From Psychrobacter aquaticus CMS 56 (GTDB taxonomy: Bacteria; Pseudomonadota; Gammaproteobacteria; Pseudomonadales; Moraxellaceae): DNA of 64,000 nucleotides. A model generated the notes under the pieces. That model saw only the letters and a program-made list of their open reading frames with translations, did no database searches and was not told where the DNA came from. Within the stretch, counting starts at the first letter, position 1. Each line of letters begins with the position of its first letter. The DNA lies in contig NZ_AUSW01000034.1 in the NCBI RefSeq assembly GCF_000471625.1, forward strand, positions 434,001-498,000, written 5' to 3'. A program made the position numbers and the translations under genes. Shown piece by piece: positions 38,787-48,492 of this stretch.

Positions 38787-40163
38787 TCAAAACAGACGAC
38801 TAATATCATTACCAATTGCTAACACCATGAAACCTGCCAGTAAGAGTAAACCGATATTCAGACCCACCATTTGCACCCCTTCTGAGAGTGGCTTACCTCG
38901 AATCAGCTCAATAAGATGATAAACGATGTGACCCCCATCTAATACCGGAATAGGTAAAAGATTTAGGACAGCGAGACTCAGACTGATCAAGGCTGCTGTA
39001 GACAATACCATCTGCCAGCTGATATCAAAGCTTTGTTTGGCAACTTTGGCGATGGTAATTGGCCCTGATAAATTGTCCAAGCCTATCATACCTGACAGCA
39101 TTTTACCCATGGAGCTTACCGTCATCACCGCTAACTGTTCGGTCTTTTCAAACGATTTAACCAGCGACTCACCCGGACCATAGACCACTGTTGTTTTATA
39201 TGCATCAGGGATGACAATTTCAGACTGTGCCACCATAGCACCAATCTGTCCATAATCGTTACCTAAATTGTCTTTTTTACCTTGTGGCATGATCTGTAGC
39301 TGAACAGGCTTATCATCTCGCAACACCGTAAAATTAAGCAAAACTTCAGGGTTATCACGGATAATACGCGTGGCACTGATCCAGTCGCTGATTTCTTCCC
39401 CATTGATAGCAGTAATGCGATCACCCTCTTTTAAACCTTGGCGACTGGCCGCGCCATCAGGCGTCAGATTACCCACTACTGGAGCAATTTGCGGCTGCCA
39501 CGGTAGCATACCAAAGCTGGTCAACGCGTCTTTACCTTGTGCCGCGCCTTGCATAAATTGCTGCACTGGTGCTTGATAAGTTTTGGCCAAGTTTTCACTT
39601 TGTCCGTCCGACTGCATGGTAATACTGACATTATCTGTCTCCCCCATACGTCCAGCAAGACGATAATTGATACCTTCCCACGTCTCTACTTTATGGCCAT
39701 CAATGGCAACGATTTTATCACCAACTGGCAACTGCGCTATTGCGGCTGGCGTATCAGGTAACACTTGCCCAATTTTAGTCGCCAGCTGCTCTGATGGGGT
39801 CATAAACAATACCCAAAATAGCGCAATAGCAATGACAAAGTTCATGATAGGACCGGCCGCGACAATCGCAATTTTCTTGAGCGGATGCTGATGATTAAAG
39901 GCTAGATGCCGCTCATTTTCTGCCACATTCCCTTCACGCTCATCGAGCATTTTGACATACCCACCCAGTGGCAGTGCTGAAATACGATAATCGATGCCGC
40001 TTTTTTTACTGGTCCAACCAAAAAGCTTGGGACCAAAACCGATAGAGTAAGTTAACACTTTAACGCCGCAGAGTCTCGCCACAATATAATGACCCCACTC
40101 GTGTAGGGCAATGAGCGGACCTAAGACAAATATTGCCGCAAGGAGCGTTAATAAAAACGTCAT
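38787..40163 (-). CDS. rseP: Site-2 intramembrane metalloprotease RseP
   Basis: A 458-residue inner-membrane zinc protease that cuts anti-sigma factors in the sigma-E envelope-stress pathway and clears signal-peptide remnants. The zinc motif HEWGH (residues 21-25) is in the first helix. Two PDZ domains follow (about 125-205 and 220-300), and the third zinc ligand sits in LLPIPVLDGGH near the C-terminus. It lies 33 bases downstream of dxr, indicating an operon, and precedes bamA by 263 bases. Confidence 0.95.
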   Translation of the reverse strand: MTFLLTLLAAIFVLGPLIALHEWGHYIVARLCGVKVLTYSIGFGPKLFGWTSKKSGIDYRISALPLGGYVKMLDEREGNVAENERHLAFNHQHPLKKIAIVAAGPIMNFVIAIALFWVLFMTPSEQLATKIGQVLPDTPAAIAQLPVGDKIVAIDGHKVETWEGINYRLAGRMGETDNVSITMQSDGQSENLAKTYQAPVQQFMQGAAQGKDALTSFGMLPWQPQIAPVVGNLTPDGAASRQGLKEGDRITAINGEEISDWISATRIIRDNPEVLLNFTVLRDDKPVQLQIMPQGKKDNLGNDYGQIGAMVAQSEIVIPDAYKTTVVYGPGESLVKSFEKTEQLAVMTVSSMGKMLSGMIGLDNLSGPITIAKVAKQSFDISWQMVLSTAALISLSLAVLNLLPIPVLDGGHIVYHLIELIRGKPLSEGVQMVGLNIGLLLLAGFMVLAIGNDISRLF

Positions 40164-40196
40164 GATCTTTTCTCGGTTAAGTTACTCTTGATACAA

Positions 40197-41405
40197 TTAC
40201 GATAGCTTTTTGACGAGCGTCTCGGTGTGACGGCGTGCTATTTGGTCAATAGCCAATATATCTTCTATATCAGCCCGCTCATTTAATAAAGGTACTTGTA
40301 TCTCAGTCAATGTTTGTTCATTGATATCAGCAATATCCGTTAGACGGATTTTTCTATCCAAGAACGCAGCAACTGCAATTTCATTAGAAGCGTTTAGCAC
40401 AATAGTCGCCTGCGTACCTGCTTGCATCGCTTGACGAGCAAGACGTAGGCAAGCAAATTTTTGCAAATCAGGCTCAATAAACTCCAATCCACTTAGCGCA
40501 TACAAATCTAATGGCTGCGAGCCACTATCAATACGATTGGGATAACTGAGTGCATGGGCGATCGGGGTTTTCATATCCGGACTGCCCAACTGCGCTAAAA
40601 AACTGCCATCGCTATATTCTACCATCGAGTGGATGATGCTTTGTGGATGAATCACCACATTTATTTTATCTTCAGGCAAATCAAATAGATGACAGGCTTC
40701 TATTAACTCAAGACCTTTATTCATCATCGTGGCAGAGTCGACCGATATCTTTTGACCCATTGACCAATTTGGGTGTTTGACCGCTTCAGCGATACTTGCT
40801 TGCTGCATCTGCTCAAACGATTGCTGCAAAAACGGGCCACCAGACGCGGTCAACCATAATCTACGTACACCGTGGTCTGGCTGATGAATCTGGGTGTTGT
40901 CTTGTTGAATAGCCAGTGGCAGACACTGAAAAATGGCATTGTGCTCAGAGTCGAGCGGTAGCAAAGTCGCGTTATGCGTTTTGACCGCACTAATCATTAC
41001 TTGCCCTGCCATCACCAGCGCTTCTTTGTTAGCCAATAAAATACGTTTGCCTGCACGAGCGGCGGCTAAGGTTGACGGTAGACCTGCTGCGCCCACAATG
41101 GCCGCAACCACCGTATCGGTTTGCGAATCAGTAGCAATATCTACTAGCCCTGCCTCGCCCCCTACCACATCAATATTAAGACCAGCCGCCATAAGACGCT
41201 GAGCAAAATCATCGACTGCTGCCGTCGGTACGCTGACACGCTTAGGCAAAAACTGCCCGCAGAGCGCAAATAACTTATCTAAACGGTGATAGCCTGACAA
41301 AGCGTAGACTTCATAATGGTGTGGTTGCGCTGCTAAAATAGCCAACGTGCTATCACCAATCGAGCCTGTCGCGCCTAATACGGCGATGCGTTGCGTCATA
41401 ACCAT
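40197..41405 (-). CDS. dxr: 1-deoxy-D-xylulose 5-phosphate reductoisomerase
   Basis: A 402-residue NADPH enzyme making 2-C-methylerythritol 4-phosphate, the committed step of the non-mevalonate isoprenoid pathway. The NADPH motif GATGSIG spans residues 11-17. The metal and substrate regions LLPLDSEHNAIFQ and SVDSATMMNKGLELIEA are intact. Isoprenoids from this pathway feed UppS, encoded two genes upstream in the same run. The start could also be Met3 (41399). Confidence 0.96.
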   Translation of the reverse strand: MVMTQRIAVLGATGSIGDSTLAILAAQPHHYEVYALSGYHRLDKLFALCGQFLPKRVSVPTAAVDDFAQRLMAAGLNIDVVGGEAGLVDIATDSQTDTVVAAIVGAAGLPSTLAAARAGKRILLANKEALVMAGQVMISAVKTHNATLLPLDSEHNAIFQCLPLAIQQDNTQIHQPDHGVRRLWLTASGGPFLQQSFEQMQQASIAEAVKHPNWSMGQKISVDSATMMNKGLELIEACHLFDLPEDKINVVIHPQSIIHSMVEYSDGSFLAQLGSPDMKTPIAHALSYPNRIDSGSQPLDLYALSGLEFIEPDLQKFACLRLARQAMQAGTQATIVLNASNEIAVAAFLDRKIRLTDIADINEQTLTEIQVPLLNERADIEDILAIDQIARRHTETLVKKLS

Positions 41406-41591
41406 CGTTGCCTATCAATAATACTGCGAAAAATAAAAGAAAAAACCAAGAAAACATGGTAAACATTCAAACTAGTAAATTATGGAAGCCAATAGACCAT
41501 AAAAGCTAATAGATATGGCAGCAAAGTAACGCCTTTACTAACCTACAGTTAACCCACTATTAGAATGAGTAAGCACATTCATTTTGTAAAT

Positions 41592-42401
41592 TTATACTAC
41601 TATTAAACCCAGCTGCTGAATCACCCAAAAACCAAGCGCAAATATTGGTGTGGCAGACAATAACGAATCAATACGATCAAGGACACCGCCATGCCCTGGT
41701 AAGATAGTGCCTGAGTCTTTTACAAGAGCGCGGCGTTTAAGCATTGACTCAAACAAATCACCAAGTACGGACGCCAAAATCGTCAAAGCTGATAACGAGA
41801 CAAATGCAATCAATGGCAAACCCGTTAATTGCAGCTTAAACACGCTAATAGCAATGACGACCAGCAAACCGGTGACTAAGCCACCAACCAGCCCTTCTAC
41901 ACTCTTATTAGGTGAGACATTCGGTGCCATTTTGTGACGACCGAGCTTACGCCCAACAAAATAAGCCCCACTATCTGTACACCACACCAATAAGAACACA
42001 TAAAACAACCACCATGCTGACAGTTGCCATAAGTAAAACATCGCGGTAATGGATGCAATCAATATCACAGCACCCATCAATGCCAATTTTTTACCATACC
42101 AATTGGTGTGAGTTGGAAAAACTCTCACCCAAGACAATGCCATCAACCATATTACTAATGAAGCTACCCACCAAAACAGCCAAGTTACTTTAAATATAAG
42201 TGATACCAATGTCAGTACCAAGACCAACAAGACAAACAGCGCAGGCTGCCGCCATTTTGGCATCAGCTTTGTCCATTCGTGAGCAGAAATAATGACGCCA
42301 ATCGCTAAAAGCGGTGCAAATAAGATAGGGGTTTGGCTCGCAAACATTGCAATACCAACGATAATAACGAGAATAATTGCCGTCTTAATTCGTTGCCACA
42401 T
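41592..42401 (-). CDS. cdsA: Phosphatidate cytidylyltransferase CdsA
   Basis: A 269-residue membrane enzyme with about eight helices that makes CDP-diacylglycerol, the precursor of all phospholipids. The family signature is complete at the C-terminus: SMLKRRALVKDSGTILPGHG followed by GVLDRIDSL. The conserved NKSVEGLVGGL lies earlier. It stands between uppS and dxr, the conserved gammaproteobacterial order. Confidence 0.95.
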   Translation of the reverse strand: MWQRIKTAIILVIIVGIAMFASQTPILFAPLLAIGVIISAHEWTKLMPKWRQPALFVLLVLVLTLVSLIFKVTWLFWWVASLVIWLMALSWVRVFPTHTNWYGKKLALMGAVILIASITAMFYLWQLSAWWLFYVFLLVWCTDSGAYFVGRKLGRHKMAPNVSPNKSVEGLVGGLVTGLLVVIAISVFKLQLTGLPLIAFVSLSALTILASVLGDLFESMLKRRALVKDSGTILPGHGGVLDRIDSLLSATPIFALGFWVIQQLGLIVV

Positions 42402-42623
42402 ACTTATTGAGCCTTATACTTATAATAATAAAAAATGCATGGTCAAAAAGTGCATTATAGCAGTTAATCTACAATCACATTCTAGGGCATGTCCTCATAG
42501 CAACTAACACTCATTAAAACGGTTTATTATTTCATAAACAAGCACTATTAACTACTGATAGAATATTAGCTTTGTAGGATACTACGCAAACCCTTTAAAA
42601 AAGCCTATTAAACAATCAATATC

Positions 42624-43376
42624 CTAACGAAATTGTTGCTCCGTCACGACCTGTTCGCTGGTTTTACCAAAGCGGCGTTGACGCTGGGCAAACTCCGTTA
42701 CCATCATTGCCAGCTCACCTGCGGCAAAATCCGGCCATAGCGTTTGGGTAAAAAATAGCTCTGCATAAGCGGCCTGCCACAATAAAAAATTAGAAAGTCG
42801 ATACTCACCGCCCGTACGTATCAACATATCTACTGCGGGTACATCGGCCAGCTGAACGTACTCACCAAGCAGCTCTGTATTGACATCTTCAGCACGCAAC
42901 TGACCTGCCTGTACTTGCTGCGCCAACTGTTTTGCAGCATGCGCAATGTCCCACTGTCCACCATAACTGATGGCGATCACTAGCGTCATGGCCTCAAACG
43001 TTGCAGTTTTTGCTTCGGCATCTGCCATTAATGTTTGTAAATCAGCGCTAAGATGACTGCGATCACCGATAAAACGTAAGCGAATACGGTACTCATTCAT
43101 GCGCGGCATTTGCTCATTGATAGTCAATGCCAACAATTGCATCAATAACGTGACCTCAGTGGGTGGACGTTGCCAATTTTCACTAGAAAAAGCAAATACT
43201 GTCAATACTTCAATCCCTGTCTCGACACAATACTCGACAATAGGATCTAACGCCTCTTTGCCAGCTACATGCCCTTGGCCTTTGCCCAAATTATGGGCTT
43301 TACCATAGCGATTATTACCATCCATGATAATGGCAATATGGCGCGGAAGAATAGTAGAAGGGGCTGACATAGACAT
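42624..43376 (-). CDS. uppS: Undecaprenyl diphosphate synthase UppS
   Basis: A 250-residue cis-prenyltransferase producing the C55 lipid carrier for peptidoglycan and LPS O-units. The substrate-binding motif reads IAIIMDGNNRYGKAHN (residues 14-29). The catalytic Asp19 is present, but the usual GNGRWA is GNNRYG. The second signature, DMLIRTGGEYRLSNFLLWQA plus YAELFF, is canonical. About 220 bases separate it from cdsA. No Shine-Dalgarno is evident before the ATG. Confidence 0.95.
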   Translation of the reverse strand: MSMSAPSTILPRHIAIIMDGNNRYGKAHNLGKGQGHVAGKEALDPIVEYCVETGIEVLTVFAFSSENWQRPPTEVTLLMQLLALTINEQMPRMNEYRIRLRFIGDRSHLSADLQTLMADAEAKTATFEAMTLVIAISYGGQWDIAHAAKQLAQQVQAGQLRAEDVNTELLGEYVQLADVPAVDMLIRTGGEYRLSNFLLWQAAYAELFFTQTLWPDFAAGELAMMVTEFAQRQRRFGKTSEQVVTEQQFR

Positions 43377-43717
43377 AGGTAAACTTACTTATTGTTAAGG
43401 TAAAATAATAATAGCCTGTAATAGATCAGTTACAAAGTATAGATCATATAATTCACAAACTTATCACAAATCGGACTTTTTGTAGTTTGCGAAACATAGG
43501 CTATCAAATATCATTGATACCATTATCGAAAATTTGAGTAGCAAGAAAAGAGAGTGTCAGTTCTATAGCTAGCGGCACTTTATTTATTGTGTAGTAAATT
43601 AACTATGTCGCACCAGTTGACATAATAATAAGCAGCCAATAGCGATAACGCATTGGCTGCTTAACTTTAAAAAAGGAAGCTCAATTGGTTGTGCTATAAA
43701 TAACACCAAACTAATAG
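43377..43717. other. Intergenic region frr-uppS
   Basis: It holds the hairpin that follows frr (43630-43662); otherwise it is AT-rich sequence in which I can identify no gene. A promoter for uppS is expected here but no clear hexamers stand out. Confidence 0.4.
43630..43662 (-). terminator. Hairpin downstream of frr, probable terminator
   Basis: AAGCAGCCAAT (43630-43640) pairs perfectly with ATTGGCTGCTT (43652-43662). On the minus strand the stem is followed by TTATTATTAT rather than a pure T-run, so termination may be partial. Confidence 0.6.
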
Positions 43718-44272
43718 TTAAACATCCATTAAATCACTTTCTTTTTTACTCAGACGGCTATCAATAGTCTCAATATATTTGTCAGTAATTTTTTGAATAT
43801 CATCACTGGCACGGCGTTCGTCATCTTCTGAGATTTCTTTTTCTTTCGCCAGATCCTTGATGTCATTCATCATATCACGGCGGATATTACGAATAGATAC
43901 GCGGCTGCTCTCAGCTTCCCCGCGGGCAAGTTTTTGCATGTCGCGGCGTGTTTCTTCTGTCAAGGCTGGCATCGGCACACGAATCACGTCAGCTGTCATT
44001 GGGTTCAGACCTAAATCTGCTTCGCGAATGGCTTTATCGATCGCTTGCACCATGGTACGATCAAATGGCTGTACCAGTAGTGTACGCGAGTCTTCAACGT
44101 TCACACTAGCCACTTGGTTCAGCTGTGTCGGAGAACCATAGTAGCTAACCATTACGCCTGACAACATACCTGGATGCGCACGACCTGTACGAACTTTACT
44201 AAAAGTACTCTCAAGCGCTTCCAAGGTTTTTTGCATGCGCGCTTCGCCGTCTTGCTTAATTTCTTTGATCAT
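43718..44272 (-). CDS. frr: Ribosome recycling factor
   Basis: A 184-residue protein that with EF-G splits post-termination ribosomes. The sequence is canonical from end to end: [49 protein letters not shown] and SVRNIRRD-type (here [12 protein letters not shown]). AAGGA lies five bases before the ATG. It follows pyrH at 97 bases. Confidence 0.97.
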   Translation of the reverse strand: MIKEIKQDGEARMQKTLEALESTFSKVRTGRAHPGMLSGVMVSYYGSPTQLNQVASVNVEDSRTLLVQPFDRTMVQAIDKAIREADLGLNPMTADVIRVPMPALTEETRRDMQKLARGEAESSRVSIRNIRRDMMNDIKDLAKEKEISEDDERRASDDIQKITDKYIETIDSRLSKKESDLMDV

Positions 44273-44369
44273 TATGTGTCCTTATTTATCGCTACCGACA
44301 AATCGTTCATTATTGTTGGTTATAAAAAATTATTAAGGGATATATCGCTATCTTAGGGCGTATCATCAA

Positions 44370-45095
44370 TTAATGATAAACGCGCGTGCCTTCATTTTCA
44401 CCCATAATGACATTTAATAACGCATTGGGTTTGGTCATATCAAACACTTGTAGCGGGACGTTGTGCTCACGGCATAGCGCAATAGCGGTTAGATCCATGA
44501 CGCCAAGCTTTTGTTCTAACACTTCATCAAATGTCAAGCCATCGTATTTGACCGCATCGGAATGTAGACTTGGGTCTTTGTCATAAACGCCATCAACTTT
44601 GGTCGCTTTTAAAATCAAGCCTGCTTCGATTTCGATACCGCGCAAACAGGCAGCGGTGTCTGTGGTAAAAAACGGATTGCCAGTGCCAGCGACAAAAATA
44701 CAAACTTCACCGTTTTTGAGATAGCGAATCGCATTACGGCTGCTATAGCTTTCGGTGACTTCGCCGATGGGTAATGCTGACATCAAGCGCGTTTTAATAT
44801 TGCGGCGCTCAAGGGCATCACGCATCGCAAGTCCATTCATGACCGTCGCGAGCATACCCATCTGATCACCAGTGACACGGCCAACCAAGCCTTCTTTTTG
44901 TAATTGAGCACCGCGATACAAGTTACCACCCCCAACGACGATACCTACCTGCACGCCCAGTCCACGCAAGTGAGCGATAGACAAGCTCATCTTATCAAGT
45001 ACTTCGGTATCAATACCCATGTCTTTACCTCCAGCTAAAGCTTCACCAGAGAGTTTCAACAAGATACGAGAGTAACGCGGGTTTTTGTCAGACAT
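44370..45095 (-). CDS. pyrH: UMP kinase
   Basis: A 241-residue amino-acid-kinase-fold enzyme that phosphorylates UMP to UDP. The N-terminal motif is [18 protein letters not shown], the glycine loop is [13 protein letters not shown], and the C-terminal nucleotide segment is [14 protein letters not shown]. It is the first gene of the pyrH-frr pair; the usual rpsB-tsf genes are not upstream, where rimO lies instead. AAGGTGA precedes the ATG. Confidence 0.97.
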   Translation of the reverse strand: MSDKNPRYSRILLKLSGEALAGGKDMGIDTEVLDKMSLSIAHLRGLGVQVGIVVGGGNLYRGAQLQKEGLVGRVTGDQMGMLATVMNGLAMRDALERRNIKTRLMSALPIGEVTESYSSRNAIRYLKNGEVCIFVAGTGNPFFTTDTAACLRGIEIEAGLILKATKVDGVYDKDPSLHSDAVKYDGLTFDEVLEQKLGVMDLTAIALCREHNVPLQVFDMTKPNALLNVIMGENEGTRVYH

Positions 45096-45136
45096 GAGGT
45101 CACCTTGTTAGCATTAAATTATAATTACAGTCATTA

Positions 45137-45164
45137 GTAAAATACAAATTGGTAAAATACAAAT
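45137..45164. repeat. Short tandem duplication upstream of pyrH
   Basis: GTAAAATACAAAT occurs twice, at 45137-45149 and 45152-45164, with period 15. It lies within the presumed pyrH promoter region. Confidence 0.6.
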
Positions 45165-45232
45165 AGCGCTTGCCCAGCGCGCCATACTTAATGCTGGGTG
45201 TGTTTGAAAGGCTAAATTGCGCTAATTGTAGC

Positions 45233-45254
45233 AAAAACTGCCCGCTCTTGGGCA
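45233..45254 (-). terminator. Terminator after rimO
   Basis: On the minus strand TGCCC-N6-GGGCA is followed by GTTTTT. It lies 28 bases after the rimO stop and separates rimO from pyrH. Confidence 0.65.
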
Positions 45255-45281
45255 ATTTTCACTTGTATATTACATGGATTT

Positions 45282-46874
45282 TTATCCTTTATAGCTGGCA
45301 AATAAATCATATTCGCTAGCATCATCAATCGTCACCGTCAAAAACTGCCCGACTTTTACTTGAGCATTAATCTCATCGACATAAACACGACCGTCAATCT
45401 CTGGCGCATCCGCATAGCTACGACAAATCGCAATATTCTCATCGCTATCAATGTCGTCGACCAACACCATTAAGGTCTTGCCAACTTTTTCTTGTAGTTT
45501 TTGTGCCGATATGTCTTGCTGTAGCGCCATCAAACGCTCATAGCGTTCTTGCTTAATATTCTCAGGGACGTGATTTGGCAAGTCATTGGCGACCGCGCCT
45601 TCAACTTCTGAATAAGTAAATGCGCCAACGCGATCAAGACGCGCTTCAACCAACCAATCGAGCAAACACTGAAAATCTTCTTCGGTCTCACCTGGGAAAC
45701 CGACGACGAAGGTCGAGCGAATGACGATATCAGGGCAAATCTCACGCCACGCTTTAATACGTGCCAGCGTGTTTTCGCTATGCGCAGGACGTTTCATGGC
45801 TTTTAAGATGCTATGACTGGCATGCTGAAAAGGTATGTCTAAATAAGGCAGTAGCTTTTTTTCGCCCATGAGTTCAACGACTTTATCGACATGCGGATAT
45901 GGGTAAACGTAATGCAAACGTACCCAAATACCTAAGTCATTCAACGCTTGGCACATGTCATAAAATTTTGATTTAAGCGGCATACCGTTCCAAAAACTGG
46001 TCTTATATTTCAAATCCAGTCCATACGCAGAAGTATCTTGGGATATAATCAGCAACTCTTTTACGCCTGCGTTTTTGAGCGCCATCGCTTCATTCATTAC
46101 GCTATCAATCGGACGCGAGACCAAGTCACCACGTAAGCTTGGAATGATGCAGAAAGTACAACGATGGTTACAGCCTTCAGAGATTTTAAGATAAGCATAA
46201 TGACTTGGGGTCAATTTGATACCCGCCTCATTAATCAAATCTATTTTTGGGTCGTAATTGGCATCCAAACTACGATTTGGTCTCGGCACATGCTGCGCAA
46301 CCGCTCTAATCACTTCGTCATAAGCATGAGCGCCCGTCACTGCTAGCACTGCCGGATGCATTTCACGGATTTTCTCAGCTTCTTTACCCAAACAGCCAGT
46401 AACAATCACTTTGCCGTTTTTACTAATGGCCTCACCAATCGCGTCAAGCGACTCTTGTACCGCTGACTCAATAAAGCCGCATGTATTGACCACAACAAGA
46501 TCTGCCCCTTCATAATCACTGGCCACTTGATAACCATCACGGCTAAGCTCTGTGATAATACGCTCACTATCTACCAGTGCTTTTGGACAACCTAGCGACA
46601 CGAAACCAATCTTTGGTGCCGCACTGACTGGCGCATTGGCAGTCGCTAACGTTGCATCGCTACTTTGTTCGATACTACGGTTTTGATTGTGGTTGGCTTT
46701 ATGATGGTAGGGTTGGCTACTGCTACTGTCTGATAATCCTTGCTCTTGTGCCATAATTGGTTTGGCAGGATTAAAAATAGTGGCTGTGTTCTTAGGGGCA
46801 TCTTTAGATAAGGTAGAAGCTGACTGTGAGGTCATCGTAGTCGTATTCATCGACTCGGTAGAAGTTTTGGGCAT
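45282..46874 (-). CDS. rimO: Ribosomal protein S12 methylthiotransferase RimO
   Basis: A 530-residue radical-SAM enzyme that methylthiolates the conserved Asp of ribosomal protein S12. After a Ser/Thr/Asn/Gln-rich N-terminal extension of about 85 residues come the UPF0004 domain ([34 protein letters not shown]), the radical-SAM cluster motif CNHRCTFC, and the TRAM domain. The full set of six cluster cysteines is present. RimO normally has about 440 residues, so the extension is extra. The start at 46874 is supported by AAGG six bases upstream; the frame opens earlier at a TTG (46928). Confidence 0.93.
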   Translation of the reverse strand: MPKTSTESMNTTTMTSQSASTLSKDAPKNTATIFNPAKPIMAQEQGLSDSSSSQPYHHKANHNQNRSIEQSSDATLATANAPVSAAPKIGFVSLGCPKALVDSERIITELSRDGYQVASDYEGADLVVVNTCGFIESAVQESLDAIGEAISKNGKVIVTGCLGKEAEKIREMHPAVLAVTGAHAYDEVIRAVAQHVPRPNRSLDANYDPKIDLINEAGIKLTPSHYAYLKISEGCNHRCTFCIIPSLRGDLVSRPIDSVMNEAMALKNAGVKELLIISQDTSAYGLDLKYKTSFWNGMPLKSKFYDMCQALNDLGIWVRLHYVYPYPHVDKVVELMGEKKLLPYLDIPFQHASHSILKAMKRPAHSENTLARIKAWREICPDIVIRSTFVVGFPGETEEDFQCLLDWLVEARLDRVGAFTYSEVEGAVANDLPNHVPENIKQERYERLMALQQDISAQKLQEKVGKTLMVLVDDIDSDENIAICRSYADAPEIDGRVYVDEINAQVKVGQFLTVTIDDASEYDLFASYKG

Positions 46875-47007
46875 GGCTGACCTTGCTAGAGAGAAATTGG
46901 CTATGCGCATTGTACGTTTTTTTTGCAAAAATCGCCAGTTTTGCCGTTCTATAGTGTTGATTTGTGGTTAAATATTATATCAAGCATCCTTTTTTTAGGC
47001 TCTACCT

Positions 47008-48405
47008 ATGACAACCAATTTGAAAACGGTAAGACCGACACCTGACTTAGCCTTTATATCACAGCATCTGTTCACAGCTATCTTATGGGTCGATGATACC
47101 CTCTCCATCACTTGGTTGAATGCTCAAGCCGAACACCTACTTGCTATCAGCAGTGGCAGATTACTCAATCAGTCTGTCTTGACATTGCTGGCACCTGAGG
47201 AGCTAAAATCACAAAACAGCTTAACCATTCATAACGACGATACAAGCGAGCACACGATAGAAGAGCAAATCTGTTCTTTAACCGAACGTTTTTATCAAGC
47301 AAAGCAGTACCAGCAACCATTCATTGATCACGATCACATTATAAGCACACCGTTGAATGGTAATTTGCCCCTCTCAATCGACTACAGTGTGACGCCTGTC
47401 ATTTATGAACAGCAGACTTATTTTATCATTGAAATATGGGGCAAAGATCGCCAAAGTCGCATATCAGAGGAGCAGCGCCAACAACAGCAATATGGTGTTG
47501 CCCGTCATATGTTACGCTCGGTCGCCCACGAAATAAAAAATCCGCTTGCTGGCATTCGCGGTGCGGCGCAACTCTTACAGCGACAGTTCATTAAATTCAG
47601 TGACGCGGCGACATTTGACCCTCAATTTTCTGGGGTTATCTCCCATTCAACATCTATACTAAACCATAACAACAACCTGCAAAAAACCGCGATAAAACTG
47701 CGTAACTATACCGATATCATCATCTCAGAGACAGATCGCTTGACCCATCTTATCGGGCAGTTTCTTGGCTCCAATCAACTACCAAACTGGCAAACTCTTA
47801 ATATTCACGAGCCACTAGAGCATGTATTAACTTTGATACGCAATCAGTATCCACAAGTGATACTACAGCGCGATTATGATTTATCGTTGCCTGAGTTGCA
47901 GGCTGACAAAGACCAGTTAATTCAAGTGTTTTTAAACCTGATTAACAACGCTTGTGAATCGATGACAGAGTTCGAACAAACATTACAGCAAAAAGAACCA
48001 CCCAAACCGAAAACTTTATCCTCTTCTAGTTCACAAATAGACCGTAATACTGACGACTGTCATTACCAGCCAACGCTACATATTCAAACACGAGTGGCTT
48101 TTCAACATACCATCAGTGGGCAACAGCACAAACAAGTGGTGCAAATTAATATTACCGACAACGGCTCAGGGATTGATCCTGCACTAATTGGACAAATATT
48201 TTTCCCGATGGTGACCAGCCGTGCTAAGGGAACTGGCCTTGGACTCTCCATTGTACAAGATATTATCAGCCATCATCATGGTATGATTGACGCCAGCTCT
48301 ACTCAAGCACAAAATCCTAACGACAATTTAAAAAACAACCCTCACAATAGTCAGACTTGTTTTACGCTATACCTACCGTTTAACCAACCAATTATGGAAA
48401 CCTAG
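47008..48405 (+). CDS. glnL: Nitrogen regulation sensor histidine kinase GlnL (NtrB)
   Basis: A 465-residue cytoplasmic sensor kinase. It has a PAS domain (about 20-145), the phosphoacceptor His174 in SVAHEIKNPLAGIRGAAQLL, the N box NLINNACESM, and ATP-binding boxes DNGSGIDP and GTGLGLSIVQDI. NtrB controls phosphorylation of NtrC in response to nitrogen status via PII. It is longer than the roughly 350-residue E. coli protein because of inserts after the H box (about 195-230) and a Gln/Lys/Ser-rich loop between the N and G1 boxes. glnG follows 87 bases downstream; glnA is not adjacent. Confidence 0.93.
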   Translation: MTTNLKTVRPTPDLAFISQHLFTAILWVDDTLSITWLNAQAEHLLAISSGRLLNQSVLTLLAPEELKSQNSLTIHNDDTSEHTIEEQICSLTERFYQAKQYQQPFIDHDHIISTPLNGNLPLSIDYSVTPVIYEQQTYFIIEIWGKDRQSRISEEQRQQQQYGVARHMLRSVAHEIKNPLAGIRGAAQLLQRQFIKFSDAATFDPQFSGVISHSTSILNHNNNLQKTAIKLRNYTDIIISETDRLTHLIGQFLGSNQLPNWQTLNIHEPLEHVLTLIRNQYPQVILQRDYDLSLPELQADKDQLIQVFLNLINNACESMTEFEQTLQQKEPPKPKTLSSSSSQIDRNTDDCHYQPTLHIQTRVAFQHTISGQQHKQVVQINITDNGSGIDPALIGQIFFPMVTSRAKGTGLGLSIVQDIISHHHGMIDASSTQAQNPNDNLKNNPHNSQTCFTLYLPFNQPIMET

Positions 48406-48492
48406 GCAGCACTGCTCCACAGATGAAACTGCTCAATCGTACATTACTAAATCATCAATCTAAACCCATTCATTGCTCATTAGGCCTGATAC

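Noticed and set aside
45197..45210. Second copy of the MITE end (GGGTGTGTTTGA near 45197)
   Set aside because: Only about 12 bases match and the sequence diverges at once; no partner repeat is found nearby.
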